NCBI GenBank assembly: GCA_052085365.1
Contig: JBQDFP010000002.1
Span: 186,001 to 250,000, forward strand
Length of the DNA: 64,000 nucleotides
Direction: 5' to 3'
From: Canibacter sp052085365
Lineage (GTDB): Bacteria > Actinomycetota > Actinomycetes > Actinomycetales > Microbacteriaceae
Below the pieces are notes generated by a model. The model was given only the letters and a program-made list of their open reading frames with translations. It searched no databases and had not been told where the DNA came from. Below are positions 15,666 through 24,656 of this stretch, piece by piece. Each line of letters begins with the position of its first letter. The first letter of the stretch is position 1. The position numbers and the translations under genes were made by a program.

Positions 15666-16537
15666 ACTCACCCACTTTCGCGGACTGGGTCTCAGGCGCA
15701 CGTCTGCGTACACTCCCGCTTGCCGTCGCGCCTGTCATCGCCGGTGCCGGCCTGGCGCACATGACTCAACGATTTTCGTGGACATTGACGCTGCTCGCGC
15801 TCGCGGTTGCGCTGTTTCTACAAGTCGGAGTCAACTATGCGAACGACTACTCTGATGGGGTTCGCGGCACCGATAAATTTCGTGTTGGGCCTGCTCGGCT
15901 GACCGGTTCGGGCGCAGTCAATCCGAAAAAAGTGCTCACGATGGCACTCGTATGTTTCGGTTTTGCCGCGCTAAGCGGGCTCGCCGTGGTGCTTGTCAGC
16001 GGCCGCTGGTGGTTTTTACTCGCTGGATTGCTCGCAATCGTTGCGGCGTGGTTTTACACGGGTGGCAAAAAGCCATACGGATATATGGGACTCGGCGAAG
16101 TCATGGTCTTCATCTTCTTTGGCGTGGTTGCCACAGCAGGAACCTACTGGCTGCAGTCAGACATTGTTATTCAAGAAGTGTGGTGGGTGTCCGCCGGCGT
16201 CGGGCTCTTCGCAGTTGCGGTCTTGATCGCTAACAATGTGCGAGATATCCCGACCGATAAAAAATCGGGGAAGCACACATTATCGGTCAAAATCGGTGAC
16301 CGTGCCTCTCGCATCCTCTACTGTCTGTGCGTGCTGTTCCCGTTCCTAGTCCCAGCGGTGTACGTGATTTTTAACCCGGGACTGGTGCTCGTCTTCTTTG
16401 TCCTGTTCTTAGTCGTGCCGGCAATGCTCATTATGCTGTTGGCGAAGACACCCAAAGAACTGATTCTGGTCCTGCAGCTCACGAGCCTCGCGGCCCTTGC
16501 CTACGGCGTGCTCATGGGGATAGGTTTCGCGTTCTAG
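15662..16537 (+). CDS. menA: 1,4-Dihydroxy-2-naphthoate polyprenyltransferase
   Basis: 291 residues, UbiA superfamily, about 8-9 membrane helices. Attaches the polyprenyl tail to 1,4-dihydroxy-2-naphthoate at the membrane, giving demethylmenaquinone. The first prenyl-diphosphate/magnesium motif is NYANDYSDGVRGTD near 59-72, followed by RLTGSGAV; the second aspartate motif is NNVRDIPTDKKSGK near 190-203. The TTG at 15662 overlaps the menE stop and has GGAG upstream. The stop codon shares the 4-base palindrome CTAG with the stop of the convergent DUF4229 gene. Confidence 0.94.
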   Translation: MNSPTFADWVSGARLRTLPLAVAPVIAGAGLAHMTQRFSWTLTLLALAVALFLQVGVNYANDYSDGVRGTDKFRVGPARLTGSGAVNPKKVLTMALVCFGFAALSGLAVVLVSGRWWFLLAGLLAIVAAWFYTGGKKPYGYMGLGEVMVFIFFGVVATAGTYWLQSDIVIQEVWWVSAGVGLFAVAVLIANNVRDIPTDKKSGKHTLSVKIGDRASRILYCLCVLFPFLVPAVYVIFNPGLVLVFFVLFLVVPAMLIMLLAKTPKELILVLQLTSLAALAYGVLMGIGFAF

Positions 16538-16815
16538 GCGTGGTCGATCGCGTCGTCTTCGAACTCGTCATCGCTGGTGCGATCTTTTTGGCGCCACTGC
16601 TGAAAACTCATTGCAGCACGGTCACGAAGTTTCGACAGCAGTAAGACTGATAGTGACAGTGAAATGAGGGCGGCGCACACCGCGGCAAACAGGACCGTCC
16701 AGGTGATGCCCTGCGTGAAATCACCGGGCAAAAGCCACAGCAAGAGAGCAAAAGGTACCGCGAAGAAAAGAATACGCAGGACCGTGTACCAAATCCATGC
16801 CTGTTTTGCGCTCAC
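16534..16815 (-). CDS. DUF4229 small membrane protein
   Basis: 93 residues with two membrane helices (about 8-28 and 35-57) and an acidic C-terminal tail. The composition and the LLSKLRDRAAMSFQQWR stretch match the actinobacterial DUF4229 family, which is often found beside menaquinone genes; its function is unknown. The GTG at 16815 lies 6 nt after TAGACT, suggesting leaderless expression, and it is divergent from the PLDc_N gene across 73 bp. The stop interlocks with that of menA. Confidence 0.78.
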   Translation of the reverse strand: MSAKQAWIWYTVLRILFFAVPFALLLWLLPGDFTQGITWTVLFAAVCAALISLSLSVLLLSKLRDRAAMSFQQWRQKDRTSDDEFEDDAIDHA

Positions 16816-16888
16816 CCCAATAGTCTACTCGCTGAAGCTGACGACTCCTTTCACGTGTTGCCCGGGTTGGTCAAGGTAATATGAAGGT
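16816..16888. promoter_or_regulatory. Divergent leaderless promoters (DUF4229 / PLDc_N-menD)
   Basis: On the minus strand TAGACT (16827-16822) is 6 nt from the GTG at 16815. On the plus strand TAATAT (16877-16882) is 6 nt from the ATG at 16889, with GTGTTG 16 bp further up as a possible -35 box. Confidence 0.6.
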
Positions 16889-17200
16889 ATGGCCCGTGTA
16901 TTGATAATTGGAGTAATCGTAGCGGTTGCTTTTACGCTCTTCGGGCTCGTTGACGCAGCAATGGCTGACGCATCTCGAGCACGCGGACTGAGCAAACCCG
17001 TGTGGATCGTCATTATTGTCATGCTTCCGCTGATCGGCGCAATCTTGTGGTTCACGATCGGTCGAGGTAAGCCGCAGCCTCCGGTTCCGGACGAACCGAA
17101 CATGTCACAGCGTGACGTCGACAACCGTGTTGCAGACCTCGAAAAGCGACTGCGGGAGCTTGATGACGAGGTGTTCCCCGGCGAAGACGGAAATCAATGA
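16889..17200 (+). CDS. PLDc_N domain small membrane protein
   Basis: 103 residues. Two membrane helices (about 4-24 and 37-58) carry the PLDc_N pattern GLSKPVWIVIIVMLPLIGAI, known from the membrane anchor of cardiolipin synthases but here standing alone. The cytoplasmic tail (60-103) is proline- and acid-rich with a short coiled-coil stretch DLEKRLRELDDEV. It overlaps menD by 4 nt (ATGA), so the two are translationally coupled; a role in placing or regulating membrane menaquinone synthesis is only inference. Confidence 0.82.
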   Translation: MARVLIIGVIVAVAFTLFGLVDAAMADASRARGLSKPVWIVIIVMLPLIGAILWFTIGRGKPQPPVPDEPNMSQRDVDNRVADLEKRLRELDDEVFPGEDGNQ

Positions 17201-18885
17201 CCGCTGTTCCCGCGACTCGCGTCGCAGAGCAGCTCATTTCGACACTCCTCACCTCGGGCGTGCACGATATCGTCGTCTGTCCCGGGTCACGCTCGCAGGC
17301 TCTGGCACTGGCAGCAGCACACGCTGAGCATCTCGATGCGGCACGTGTACATGTGCGCACCGACGAACGCCAGGCAGGGTTTCTCGCCCTTGGTATCACT
17401 CACGAAACCGGTGCACCTGTTGCCGTCATTGTGACCAGTGGCACCGCGGTAGCAAACCTCACACCGGCAGTGATGGAAGCGGACGCATCACGCATGCCCC
17501 TCATCGTGGTGACGGCTGATCGTCCACCAGAGCTGCACGGAATTCGCGCAAACCAGACCGCTCACCAAGCTGGCCTTTTTGACCGGTTCACACGCGAAAG
17601 CTTTAGCCTCGCACCAGAAGCGACAGACAGTGACGTCAGCACAGCCGCACGTGCTGCGACCCGAGTTGCTGACGGCCCGACGCAAATCAACGTTCAGCTG
17701 CGTGACCCACTTTCAGGAGGAGACTCGCGTCTCGCTGAACTCATCAAGCAATACTCGCACGAGAAGCCAGAAGCATCAGGGTCAGCGCATGAAGACGCCC
17801 GCGGATCAGTGTTTTCGCTCTCTGACACGAAACGCACTGTGATCATTGCCGGTGCGGGAGCTGGCCGACGCGCAGAAGCGTTTGCGCACGAAGCTGGGGT
17901 GCCGCTTCTTGCGGAAGTAGTCAGCGGTGCACGCTACGGTCGCGAAGCCATTATGGGGTACGAAACGCTGATCGCTGAACTCGGTGATCAGATTGAACGC
18001 GTGATCGTGTTTGGGCACCCCACGTTGACTCGAACCGTGAACCGTTTGCTGCAGCGGGCAGACCTTGACGTGATCGTCGTTGACGAGTCCGGGCTTGACC
18101 CGTATGACCCGGGCCGGAATGCCTCCCTTGTCTCACACGCCGAAATTGGCGCACGCTACAACCGTAAGACCGCACACGCCTGGCTAGGTTCGTGGATCGT
18201 GCCAGACCGGCAGTTGCGCAACGAACGATCAACTGTCCACACCCCCGATTTAGAAGCGGCAACCGCCACCGGCTACAAAGAACGCAACGCGTATGCACGT
18301 GCCGAAGTTGCGGTGAAGCGGGAACCAGTCACCCGCGAACTGCTGGTCGACACCGTGTGGCGGTCAAGCTGGCCACATGACCGCCTCGTGCTCGCCGCAT
18401 CACGTCTCGTTCGTGTGCTTGACAGGGTCGCACACCCGCGACCCGTGAAAGTGACCGCTAACCGCGGACTTGCGGGAATCGACGGCACTATTTCAACCGC
18501 GACCGGGGTGGCGCTCGCGCAGCAGAACGCCGACGAACCGTCACTCGCGGCAGGAGTCACCCGGGTTATCGTAGGCGACCTCGCTTTTTTACATGACGTC
18601 GGCGCACTGCAGCTAGGTAACGAGCGCCCACGGATTCAGATCATTGTGGGGAACGACCGGGGCGGCACCATATTTCGGGACCTTGAAGTGCAGCAGACCG
18701 CGAACCCTGAAGACTTCGAACGGGTCATGATCACGCCGCACCATGTGAACATTGCAGCGCTCGCCGAAGCATACGGGTGGGAATACCACCTGGCACCAAC
18801 ACGCGGCGAGTTTGAGCAAATCTTCACCGCACAAGTGTCTGGGCCCACAATAATCGAAGTACCGCTCGACACCGAAGAAAACTAA
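17197..18885 (+). CDS. menD: SEPHCHC synthase (2-succinyl-5-enolpyruvyl-6-hydroxy-3-cyclohexene-1-carboxylate synthase)
   Basis: 562 residues. ThDP-dependent enzyme that condenses isochorismate with the succinic semialdehyde unit from 2-oxoglutarate, the first committed menaquinone step. The family start DIVVCPGSRSQALALA is near 24-39. The ThDP/magnesium region GDLAFLHDVGALQLG is at about 459-473, and NDRGGTIF near 487 completes it. The ATG overlaps the PLDc_N gene. Its stop directly abuts the stop of the convergent menF gene with no base between. Confidence 0.95.
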   Translation: MTAVPATRVAEQLISTLLTSGVHDIVVCPGSRSQALALAAAHAEHLDAARVHVRTDERQAGFLALGITHETGAPVAVIVTSGTAVANLTPAVMEADASRMPLIVVTADRPPELHGIRANQTAHQAGLFDRFTRESFSLAPEATDSDVSTAARAATRVADGPTQINVQLRDPLSGGDSRLAELIKQYSHEKPEASGSAHEDARGSVFSLSDTKRTVIIAGAGAGRRAEAFAHEAGVPLLAEVVSGARYGREAIMGYETLIAELGDQIERVIVFGHPTLTRTVNRLLQRADLDVIVVDESGLDPYDPGRNASLVSHAEIGARYNRKTAHAWLGSWIVPDRQLRNERSTVHTPDLEAATATGYKERNAYARAEVAVKREPVTRELLVDTVWRSSWPHDRLVLAASRLVRVLDRVAHPRPVKVTANRGLAGIDGTISTATGVALAQQNADEPSLAAGVTRVIVGDLAFLHDVGALQLGNERPRIQIIVGNDRGGTIFRDLEVQQTANPEDFERVMITPHHVNIAALAEAYGWEYHLAPTRGEFEQIFTAQVSGPTIIEVPLDTEEN

Positions 18886-20175
18886 TTACTCGAACGCTTC
18901 AACAATTGGTTGGAACTTCGAAAGGGTTTCTTCGAGTTCTGTTTCCGGGTCAGACCCCGATACGATGCCGCCACCAGCCCAGGCCGTGAGGGTGCCGGGC
19001 CGAATTTGTGCGCAACGCAGCGCGATCGCCCATTCACCGTTGCCTGCGGCGTCGATCCACCCGACAGCGCCGGAATACCGACCGCGGTCAACCGGTTCAA
19101 GCTCACGGATCATATCGATCGCGACGTTCGTTGGGGTGCCCGCAATAGCCGCGGTCGGGTGCATTGCCGCAACCAGTTCAAGCGAGAACGTACCCGGGTG
19201 CGTGTGCGCGGCAAGCTTGGTTGCACGGTGCCACACATTCGGCAGGCGAATCACGAGGGGTTCGGTGCTGGTCTCAAGATCTGCGACGAGCGGGGCAAGC
19301 GTATCGATCACGCTTTCAGCGGCGAACCGGTGTTCTTCGTCAATATGCGTCGCGGTTTCAAGAAACCGTCTCGACGCATCATCAGCGACCGGGTCATCCA
19401 AATGTCGAGGAGCCGTTCCCGCAAGCACGAGCGCCGTTGCCGTCTCGCCAATCTGACGAATCAGAGTTTCTGGGGTCGCACCGAGCATGCCGTCGATCGC
19501 GAACGTCCAACAGTTGACATAGCGTTCGGCGAGGCGGCCCAGCGGTACTCGCAGGTCAGTCGCTTCAGGCAGCGGGGCTGACACCGGACGTGCTAGCACC
19601 ACCTTTTCTGCCTCGCCACGATCAATTCGTTCGGTGAGCGTTGCGACGGCCTGCCGGTATTCTTCCGCACGTTCAGGTGAGAGCACCGGGTCAATCGTCA
19701 CACCCGGCCACTGTGTTACCGGCGCCACATCGGGCAGCAGCCGGGGTCGATGTTCAGCGGTTGCTGTGCGAAGAAACTCCGTACGTGAAGGGTCATCTAA
19801 TGCTGCATCGGTTGAAATCTCGGTCAAAAACCAGGTGTCATCGTGACGATGCACCAGCGTGCGTGGCACGATTAATACGCTTTCTTGCGCGCTGTCGTCC
19901 GCAAAGGCGATCGTGCCAAACGAGATCAGACCTGAGCCCGGTAACTGCACCGCATCATCAACAGTCGCTGCGCTTGCCACCTGTCGCCACTGGTTGATCA
20001 GCTGCGCGGAGCGATCCACCCCCGTGGCATGGAGACGTAACACTTCACCAAAGCCGACACAGCCGCGCGAATCGCGCATCCACAACATTGGATTTTCGGG
20101 GTCGGCGTAGCTCACAAGGTCTACGCGTTCAGGTAGCTCGCGTGTGACGACCGTTAGTTTAGGCAGGATGTTCAC
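18886..20175 (-). CDS. menF: Isochorismate synthase
   Basis: 429 residues from GTG at 20175. Converts chorismate to isochorismate, feeding menD, which lies tail-to-tail with it. The chorismate-binding core is clear: LGATPETLI, LAGTAPRH, MHPTAAIAGTP, DRGRYSGAVGW and a final GGGIVSGSDPETELEET. GTG 20175 is chosen because a TAAACT -10 box lies 7 nt upstream, giving a leaderless mRNA; an ATG at 20223 would add 16 residues with no family similarity and leave only 6 bp to menG. A salicylate or siderophore isochorismate synthase is less likely given the men context. Confidence 0.92.
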   Translation of the reverse strand: MNILPKLTVVTRELPERVDLVSYADPENPMLWMRDSRGCVGFGEVLRLHATGVDRSAQLINQWRQVASAATVDDAVQLPGSGLISFGTIAFADDSAQESVLIVPRTLVHRHDDTWFLTEISTDAALDDPSRTEFLRTATAEHRPRLLPDVAPVTQWPGVTIDPVLSPERAEEYRQAVATLTERIDRGEAEKVVLARPVSAPLPEATDLRVPLGRLAERYVNCWTFAIDGMLGATPETLIRQIGETATALVLAGTAPRHLDDPVADDASRRFLETATHIDEEHRFAAESVIDTLAPLVADLETSTEPLVIRLPNVWHRATKLAAHTHPGTFSLELVAAMHPTAAIAGTPTNVAIDMIRELEPVDRGRYSGAVGWIDAAGNGEWAIALRCAQIRPGTLTAWAGGGIVSGSDPETELEETLSKFQPIVEAFE

Positions 20176-20229
20176 TCCGAGTAGTTTATCCAAACAATCT
20201 CCACAGGATAGAACGGATAACATAGAAGG
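20176..20229. promoter_or_regulatory. Divergent leaderless promoters of menF and menG
   Basis: On the minus strand TAAACT (20188-20183) is 7 nt from the menF GTG. On the plus strand TAACAT (20218-20223) is 6 nt from the menG GTG. Only 54 bp separate the start codons. Confidence 0.55.
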
Positions 20230-20943
20230 GTGACTCGGGCTGATCCTGCGACAAAACGCGCTAACGAGGTCTCACGCATGTTTGATTCCATCTCACAGCG
20301 GTACGACCTCACCAACGACGTGCTCACTTTCGGTATTGACCGACTGTGGCGTATCGCGACGGTTCAGGCGGTTGACCCGCAACCGGGGCAACATATTCTC
20401 GATCTTGCAGCGGGTACCGGAACCTCTAGCGCCACGTTCACGAAACGTGGCGCGCATGTGACCGCGGCTGATTTTTCTGAGGGCATGCTTGATGTGGGCC
20501 GCAGGCGCCGCGCAGATAATCCGCTTATTGATTTTGTCTGGGCCGATGCGACTGACCTGCCGTTTGAAGACAATAGTTTTGATGCGGCAACGATCTCGTA
20601 TGGGTTGCGCAACGTGAACGACGTCACGGCTGCGCTACAAGAAATGGCCCGCGTGGTAAAGCCCGGTGGCCGTGTTGTGGTGTGCGAATTTTCACGCCCG
20701 ATGTGGCCGCTGCGGGCCGCATATACACTCTATACGCGTCATGTTTTGCCGCGTATTGCTGGTCTGATTGGTGGATCACGTGAAGCCTATGAGTACCTCA
20801 ACGAATCGATCGAAGAATGGCCAGACCAACAGGCACTGGCGCAAATGATGCAGCGTGCTGGTTTGACTCACGTCGGTTACCGTAACCTCAGCGCAGGTAT
20901 TGCGGCGCTGCACCGAGGATTTGTTTCAGCAGGAGACGCATGA
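20230..20943 (+). CDS. menG: Demethylmenaquinone methyltransferase
   Basis: 237 residues, UbiE/COQ5 class I methyltransferase. Performs the last step, demethylmenaquinone to menaquinone. MFDSISQRYDLTNDVLTFG near 17-35 is the UbiE start signature. The SAM-binding loop LDLAAGTGTSS is near 57-67, followed by ISYGLRNVND and VVKPGGRVVVCEFSRP. The GTG start with 16 residues ahead of MFD fits other actinobacterial members and follows a -10 box by 6 nt. It overlaps the polyprenyl synthase gene by 4 nt. Confidence 0.94.
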   Translation: MTRADPATKRANEVSRMFDSISQRYDLTNDVLTFGIDRLWRIATVQAVDPQPGQHILDLAAGTGTSSATFTKRGAHVTAADFSEGMLDVGRRRRADNPLIDFVWADATDLPFEDNSFDAATISYGLRNVNDVTAALQEMARVVKPGGRVVVCEFSRPMWPLRAAYTLYTRHVLPRIAGLIGGSREAYEYLNESIEEWPDQQALAQMMQRAGLTHVGYRNLSAGIAALHRGFVSAGDA

Positions 20944-21995
20944 AGAACCCCATTACCGTAGAGACGGCAACTCAGGCGCTACCACAGCGTCTGTTCCAGG
21001 GCGCCGCCGAACGTCGTCGTGCGAAAAAGCTTGAAGCTCAGCTTGCTGAAGTCGAAGCCGAACTGCTTGAACAGTTGAAGTTTGCGTCACCGGTTGCAAA
21101 TGCACCCGCACGCTATTTAGCTGAAGCCGGTGGCAAACGCGTGCGGCCACTGTTAACCATTCTGGTCAGTGAACTCGGTAACGGACCCACCGAAAAAGTG
21201 AAACAGGTCGCACAGGCAATCGAGCTGACGCACTTGGCTTCGCTCTACCACGACGATGTTATGGATGAGGCAAGCCTGCGCCGCGGCGTTGACGCCGCGC
21301 ATGTTGTATGGGGCAACTCAGTAGCGATTCTTGCGGGTGATCTGCTGTTCTCGCGCGCATCAACGCTCGTGTCAGGCATCGGTGAAGAAGCGATCTTGCT
21401 GCAAGCTCGCACCTTCGAACGACTATGCCTCGGGCAGCTTCACGAAACGGTCGGAGTACCCGATGGAGAAGATCCGATCGAGCACTATCTACGTGTGCTC
21501 GCCGATAAGACCGGGGCGCTCATTGCGTGCGCAGCACGCATGGGTATTCTCGTGTCTGATGCGCCGCGTGAATATCTAGAACCTGTCACACAGTACGGTG
21601 AAGAGATCGGGCTCGCGTTTCAGCTCATTGACGATGTGATTGATTTATCTCCGTCGAAGAAGGTCACCGGTAAGCGCGCAGGGACCGATCTTCGGGCCGG
21701 CGTTGATACGCTGCCCCTGTTGCTGCTGAAGCGCCGCGCAGAAACAAACACTGATGATGCGGCGCTGCTTGCCCGCATTCAAGACGGAGTAGCTCAGGTT
21801 GCCGATGGCGCCGACCCGAGCATTATGGATGCTGAAGTAGAGTCGCTTCGAAACCACGAAGTGACAGCGGAAGCGGAAGCTGAAGCACAACAGGCAGCTC
21901 AACGTGCCATCAACTGGCTTGATGATTTACCTGCCGGGCCAGTCCGGAAGGCATTGGAGGAGCTTGCGCTGACCATTGTTGAACGAGAGGGGTAA
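20940..21995 (+). CDS. Polyprenyl diphosphate synthase (trans, long chain)
   Basis: 351 residues. Elongates farnesyl or geranylgeranyl diphosphate with isopentenyl diphosphate to the chain used by MenA. Both aspartate-rich motifs are clear: LYHDDVMDEA with DDxxD near 104-108 and LIDDVIDL near 230-237, plus GGKRVRPLL near 63-71. Translationally coupled to menG (ATGA), which supports a menaquinone-tail role. Chain length cannot be read from the sequence with confidence. Confidence 0.92.
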   Translation: MKNPITVETATQALPQRLFQGAAERRRAKKLEAQLAEVEAELLEQLKFASPVANAPARYLAEAGGKRVRPLLTILVSELGNGPTEKVKQVAQAIELTHLASLYHDDVMDEASLRRGVDAAHVVWGNSVAILAGDLLFSRASTLVSGIGEEAILLQARTFERLCLGQLHETVGVPDGEDPIEHYLRVLADKTGALIACAARMGILVSDAPREYLEPVTQYGEEIGLAFQLIDDVIDLSPSKKVTGKRAGTDLRAGVDTLPLLLLKRRAETNTDDAALLARIQDGVAQVADGADPSIMDAEVESLRNHEVTAEAEAEAQQAAQRAINWLDDLPAGPVRKALEELALTIVEREG

Positions 21996-21999
21996 CGGG

Positions 22000-23352
22000 T
22001 TGCGTGTTGCGGTCGTTGGAGCCGGTCCTGCAGGAATCTATGCGTCAGATTTGCTGGTGAAGGCCGACAGGGGAATCTCGATTGATCTTTTCGAACACCT
22101 CCCGGCCCCGTACGGTCTCGTTCGTTATGGCGTCGCCCCGGACCATCCGCGTATCAAAGGCATCATTAATGCCCTGCGTGACGTGCTCGATCGTGGCGAC
22201 ATTCGCTACTTCGGAAACGTCCGCTACGGGCGTGACATCACCCTGGATGACCTGAAAAGCAAATATCATGCCGTCATTTTCGCTACAGGGGCGATTCGTG
22301 ACGCACAGCTCAACATTGAAGGAATCGACACCGAAGGTTCATACGGTGCTGCCGATTTCGTGAACTGGTTTGACGGTCACCCTGACGTTGCGCGCACGTG
22401 GCCACTCGAGGCGAAACAGATCGGTGTGATTGGTAACGGAAACGTAGCCCTTGACGTGTCGCGCATGCTTATTAAACACGCCGATGATCTGCTCGAAACC
22501 GAGATTCCTGACAATGTGTATGCAGGCCTGAAAAAGAATCCGGTCGAAGACGTCCACATTTTTGGGCGCCGCGGTCCCCAACAGGTGAAGTTCACTCCGC
22601 TTGAGTTGCGTGAACTCGGTGAGGTTCGTGACGTCGACATGGTGTTAGACGAGCGTGACTTTGAAATCTCTGATGACTACCTTGACGAAATCTCGCAGAA
22701 AAATAAGCAGATTTTGGTGTTGACACGCATTATGAACAAGTGGCGCGGCGGTGAGCACACTGCGTCACGTCGACTCCACCTGCACTTTTGGTCAAAACCG
22801 GTTGAAGTGTTGAGCGAAAGCGGCCGTGTGTCAGGACTCAAGATTCAGCGCACCCGCCCAGATGGTGCCGGCGGCATTGTCGACACTGACGAGTATGAAG
22901 TCGTACCGATGCAAGCGCTCTACCGTGCAGTTGGGTACTTCGGGACAGAACTTGAAGAGATCCCGTTTGACGACAGTCACGGTGTGATTCCGAATGATGG
23001 TGGTCGTGTGCAACAGGGCGGCGAACAGATTCCTGGCGTATATGCGACGGGGTGGATCAAACGCGGCCCGGTCGGACTGATTGGTGCAACCAAGTCCGAC
23101 GCGAACGAAACAATCACCAACCTGCTCGAAGACTACGATGCGGGCGTTTCGTGGCACCCCGAAGACACTGACCCAGAATCGGTGAACACCCTGCTGCATG
23201 ACCGGGGCGTCGAATACACGGACCTGGACGGCTGGCATCGCTTGGATGCGCATGAAATGGCGCTTGGCGAAGGTGAGAAGCGCGCTCGAATCAAACTTGT
23301 ACCTCGCGAAGAAATGCTTCGCGTGTCACGGGACACAGATAACGGGGTCTAA
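22000..23352 (+). CDS. fprA: FAD-dependent ferredoxin/flavodoxin-NADP+ reductase (FprA-like)
   Basis: 450 residues. Adrenodoxin-reductase type enzyme moving electrons between NADPH and a ferredoxin. The FAD dinucleotide fold VVGAGPAGIYASDLL is at the extreme N-terminus. LPAPYGLVRYGVAPDHP near 36-52 is the family signature, and the NADP fold GVIGNGNVALDV lies near 140. The C-terminal GWIKRGPVGLIGATKSDA also matches. The TTG at 22000 is chosen for GAGAGGGG 7 nt upstream; starting at 21976 would overlap the previous gene and add 8 residues. lysA follows 5 bp later. Confidence 0.9.
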   Translation: MRVAVVGAGPAGIYASDLLVKADRGISIDLFEHLPAPYGLVRYGVAPDHPRIKGIINALRDVLDRGDIRYFGNVRYGRDITLDDLKSKYHAVIFATGAIRDAQLNIEGIDTEGSYGAADFVNWFDGHPDVARTWPLEAKQIGVIGNGNVALDVSRMLIKHADDLLETEIPDNVYAGLKKNPVEDVHIFGRRGPQQVKFTPLELRELGEVRDVDMVLDERDFEISDDYLDEISQKNKQILVLTRIMNKWRGGEHTASRRLHLHFWSKPVEVLSESGRVSGLKIQRTRPDGAGGIVDTDEYEVVPMQALYRAVGYFGTELEEIPFDDSHGVIPNDGGRVQQGGEQIPGVYATGWIKRGPVGLIGATKSDANETITNLLEDYDAGVSWHPEDTDPESVNTLLHDRGVEYTDLDGWHRLDAHEMALGEGEKRARIKLVPREEMLRVSRDTDNGV

Positions 23353-23357
23353 CAATT

Positions 23358-24635
23358 ATGACGAATTCAATGTGGGCTATTCTGCCAGAAGAGTCCGCAG
23401 TGAATGCTGCTGGCGAACTCACCATCGGTGGTGTTTCAGTTCGACAACTGGCAGAAACCTACGGCACGCCGCTGCACGTCATTGACGAGACCGGTCTTCG
23501 ACGACAGATGCGTCGCTTCTCGGAAGGACTACGCTCTCGCTACCCGAACTCCGAAGTACTTTTCGCATCAAAATCACTTCCAATCGTCGCGGTGTATCGA
23601 ATTGCCGCCGAAGAAGGACTCTCGATTGATGTCGCTGGAGCTGGCGAAATTCAGCTCGCACTCGCCGCAGGGGTCGACCCTGCGCGCATGTTTTTACATG
23701 GCAATGCGAAAACTGATGCCGAAATTCAGATGGCTGTAGCTGCCGGAGTTGGCACCATCATCGTCGATAATTTCGATGAGATTCGCCGCCTTGAACGGTA
23801 CGTAACCCGGCAGATTGACGTGCTGTTGCGGGTGATTCCCGGAGTCGAAGCAAAGACGCACGCGTCACAAGCTACCGGCGGCGACTCATCCAAGTTTGGG
23901 CTGCCACTCGGCCAAGCTGCTGCCGCGCTTGAGATGATGCGTGCAAATCCTCTGCTGCGGGTGCGGGGCATTCATTTGCATATCGGGTCTCAAATTCTTG
24001 ACGCCGCGCAGTTTGGTGAAGCGGTCGAACGCATCGCGGCAGTGGGGCGGTTTGATACGTACGATGTGGGCGGCGGCCTGGGTGTGAAGTACACCTATGC
24101 AGAAGAGGCGCCCACAGTGGACGAGTATCTTGACACCATCGTGGCATCAGCGAGACAGTATTTGCCTCATGACGCCAGGATCATTATTGAACCGGGCAGA
24201 GCGCTCGTAGCCCGCGCTGGAATCTCGCTGTACCGCGTCGTTTCGGTGAAGGATACCGGTGCATATTTTGTTGCCGTGGATGGTGGCATGGCCGATCAAC
24301 TCGATATTGCACTTACCGGTCAGCGTTATGAGGCGTATGCGGTGAGCCGTTTACACGATGAAACCACTCGCACCGCGAAGCTTGTGGGGCGCCAATGCGA
24401 ATCAGGAGACTTGCTGGTTGATGGTGCCGATCTGCCCGAGATGAACGTTGACGATCTGGTCGCCGTTGCTGTGACCGGCGCGTATTCATACACACTCACC
24501 AATAACTACAACGGTGCGCTACGGCCAGCTGTCGTGTTGGTGAAAGATGGTGAAGCAAAAACCGCGGTTCGGCGCGAGACCTACGAAGATTTGCTTCGTT
24601 TACACGTACCCGAAACGGAGGGCCAAGCGCAGTAG
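23358..24635 (+). CDS. lysA: Diaminopimelate decarboxylase (copy 1)
   Basis: 425 residues, fold-III PLP decarboxylase making L-lysine from meso-diaminopimelate. The PLP lysine is in FASKS near residue 70. HLHIGSQI (near 200), the phosphate-binding GGGLGVKY (near 236), EPGRALVARAG and CESGD (near 347) follow in the usual order. CESGD carries the active-site cysteine of the partner subunit. It abuts fprA and ends 21 bp before the convergent aceB. A second, diverged copy is at 31005-32324; which one supplies the cell's lysine cannot be settled from sequence. Confidence 0.87.
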   Translation: MTNSMWAILPEESAVNAAGELTIGGVSVRQLAETYGTPLHVIDETGLRRQMRRFSEGLRSRYPNSEVLFASKSLPIVAVYRIAAEEGLSIDVAGAGEIQLALAAGVDPARMFLHGNAKTDAEIQMAVAAGVGTIIVDNFDEIRRLERYVTRQIDVLLRVIPGVEAKTHASQATGGDSSKFGLPLGQAAAALEMMRANPLLRVRGIHLHIGSQILDAAQFGEAVERIAAVGRFDTYDVGGGLGVKYTYAEEAPTVDEYLDTIVASARQYLPHDARIIIEPGRALVARAGISLYRVVSVKDTGAYFVAVDGGMADQLDIALTGQRYEAYAVSRLHDETTRTAKLVGRQCESGDLLVDGADLPEMNVDDLVAVAVTGAYSYTLTNNYNGALRPAVVLVKDGEAKTAVRRETYEDLLRLHVPETEGQAQ

Positions 24636-24656
24636 CGCTTCGCCCTCCGCAAGCAG

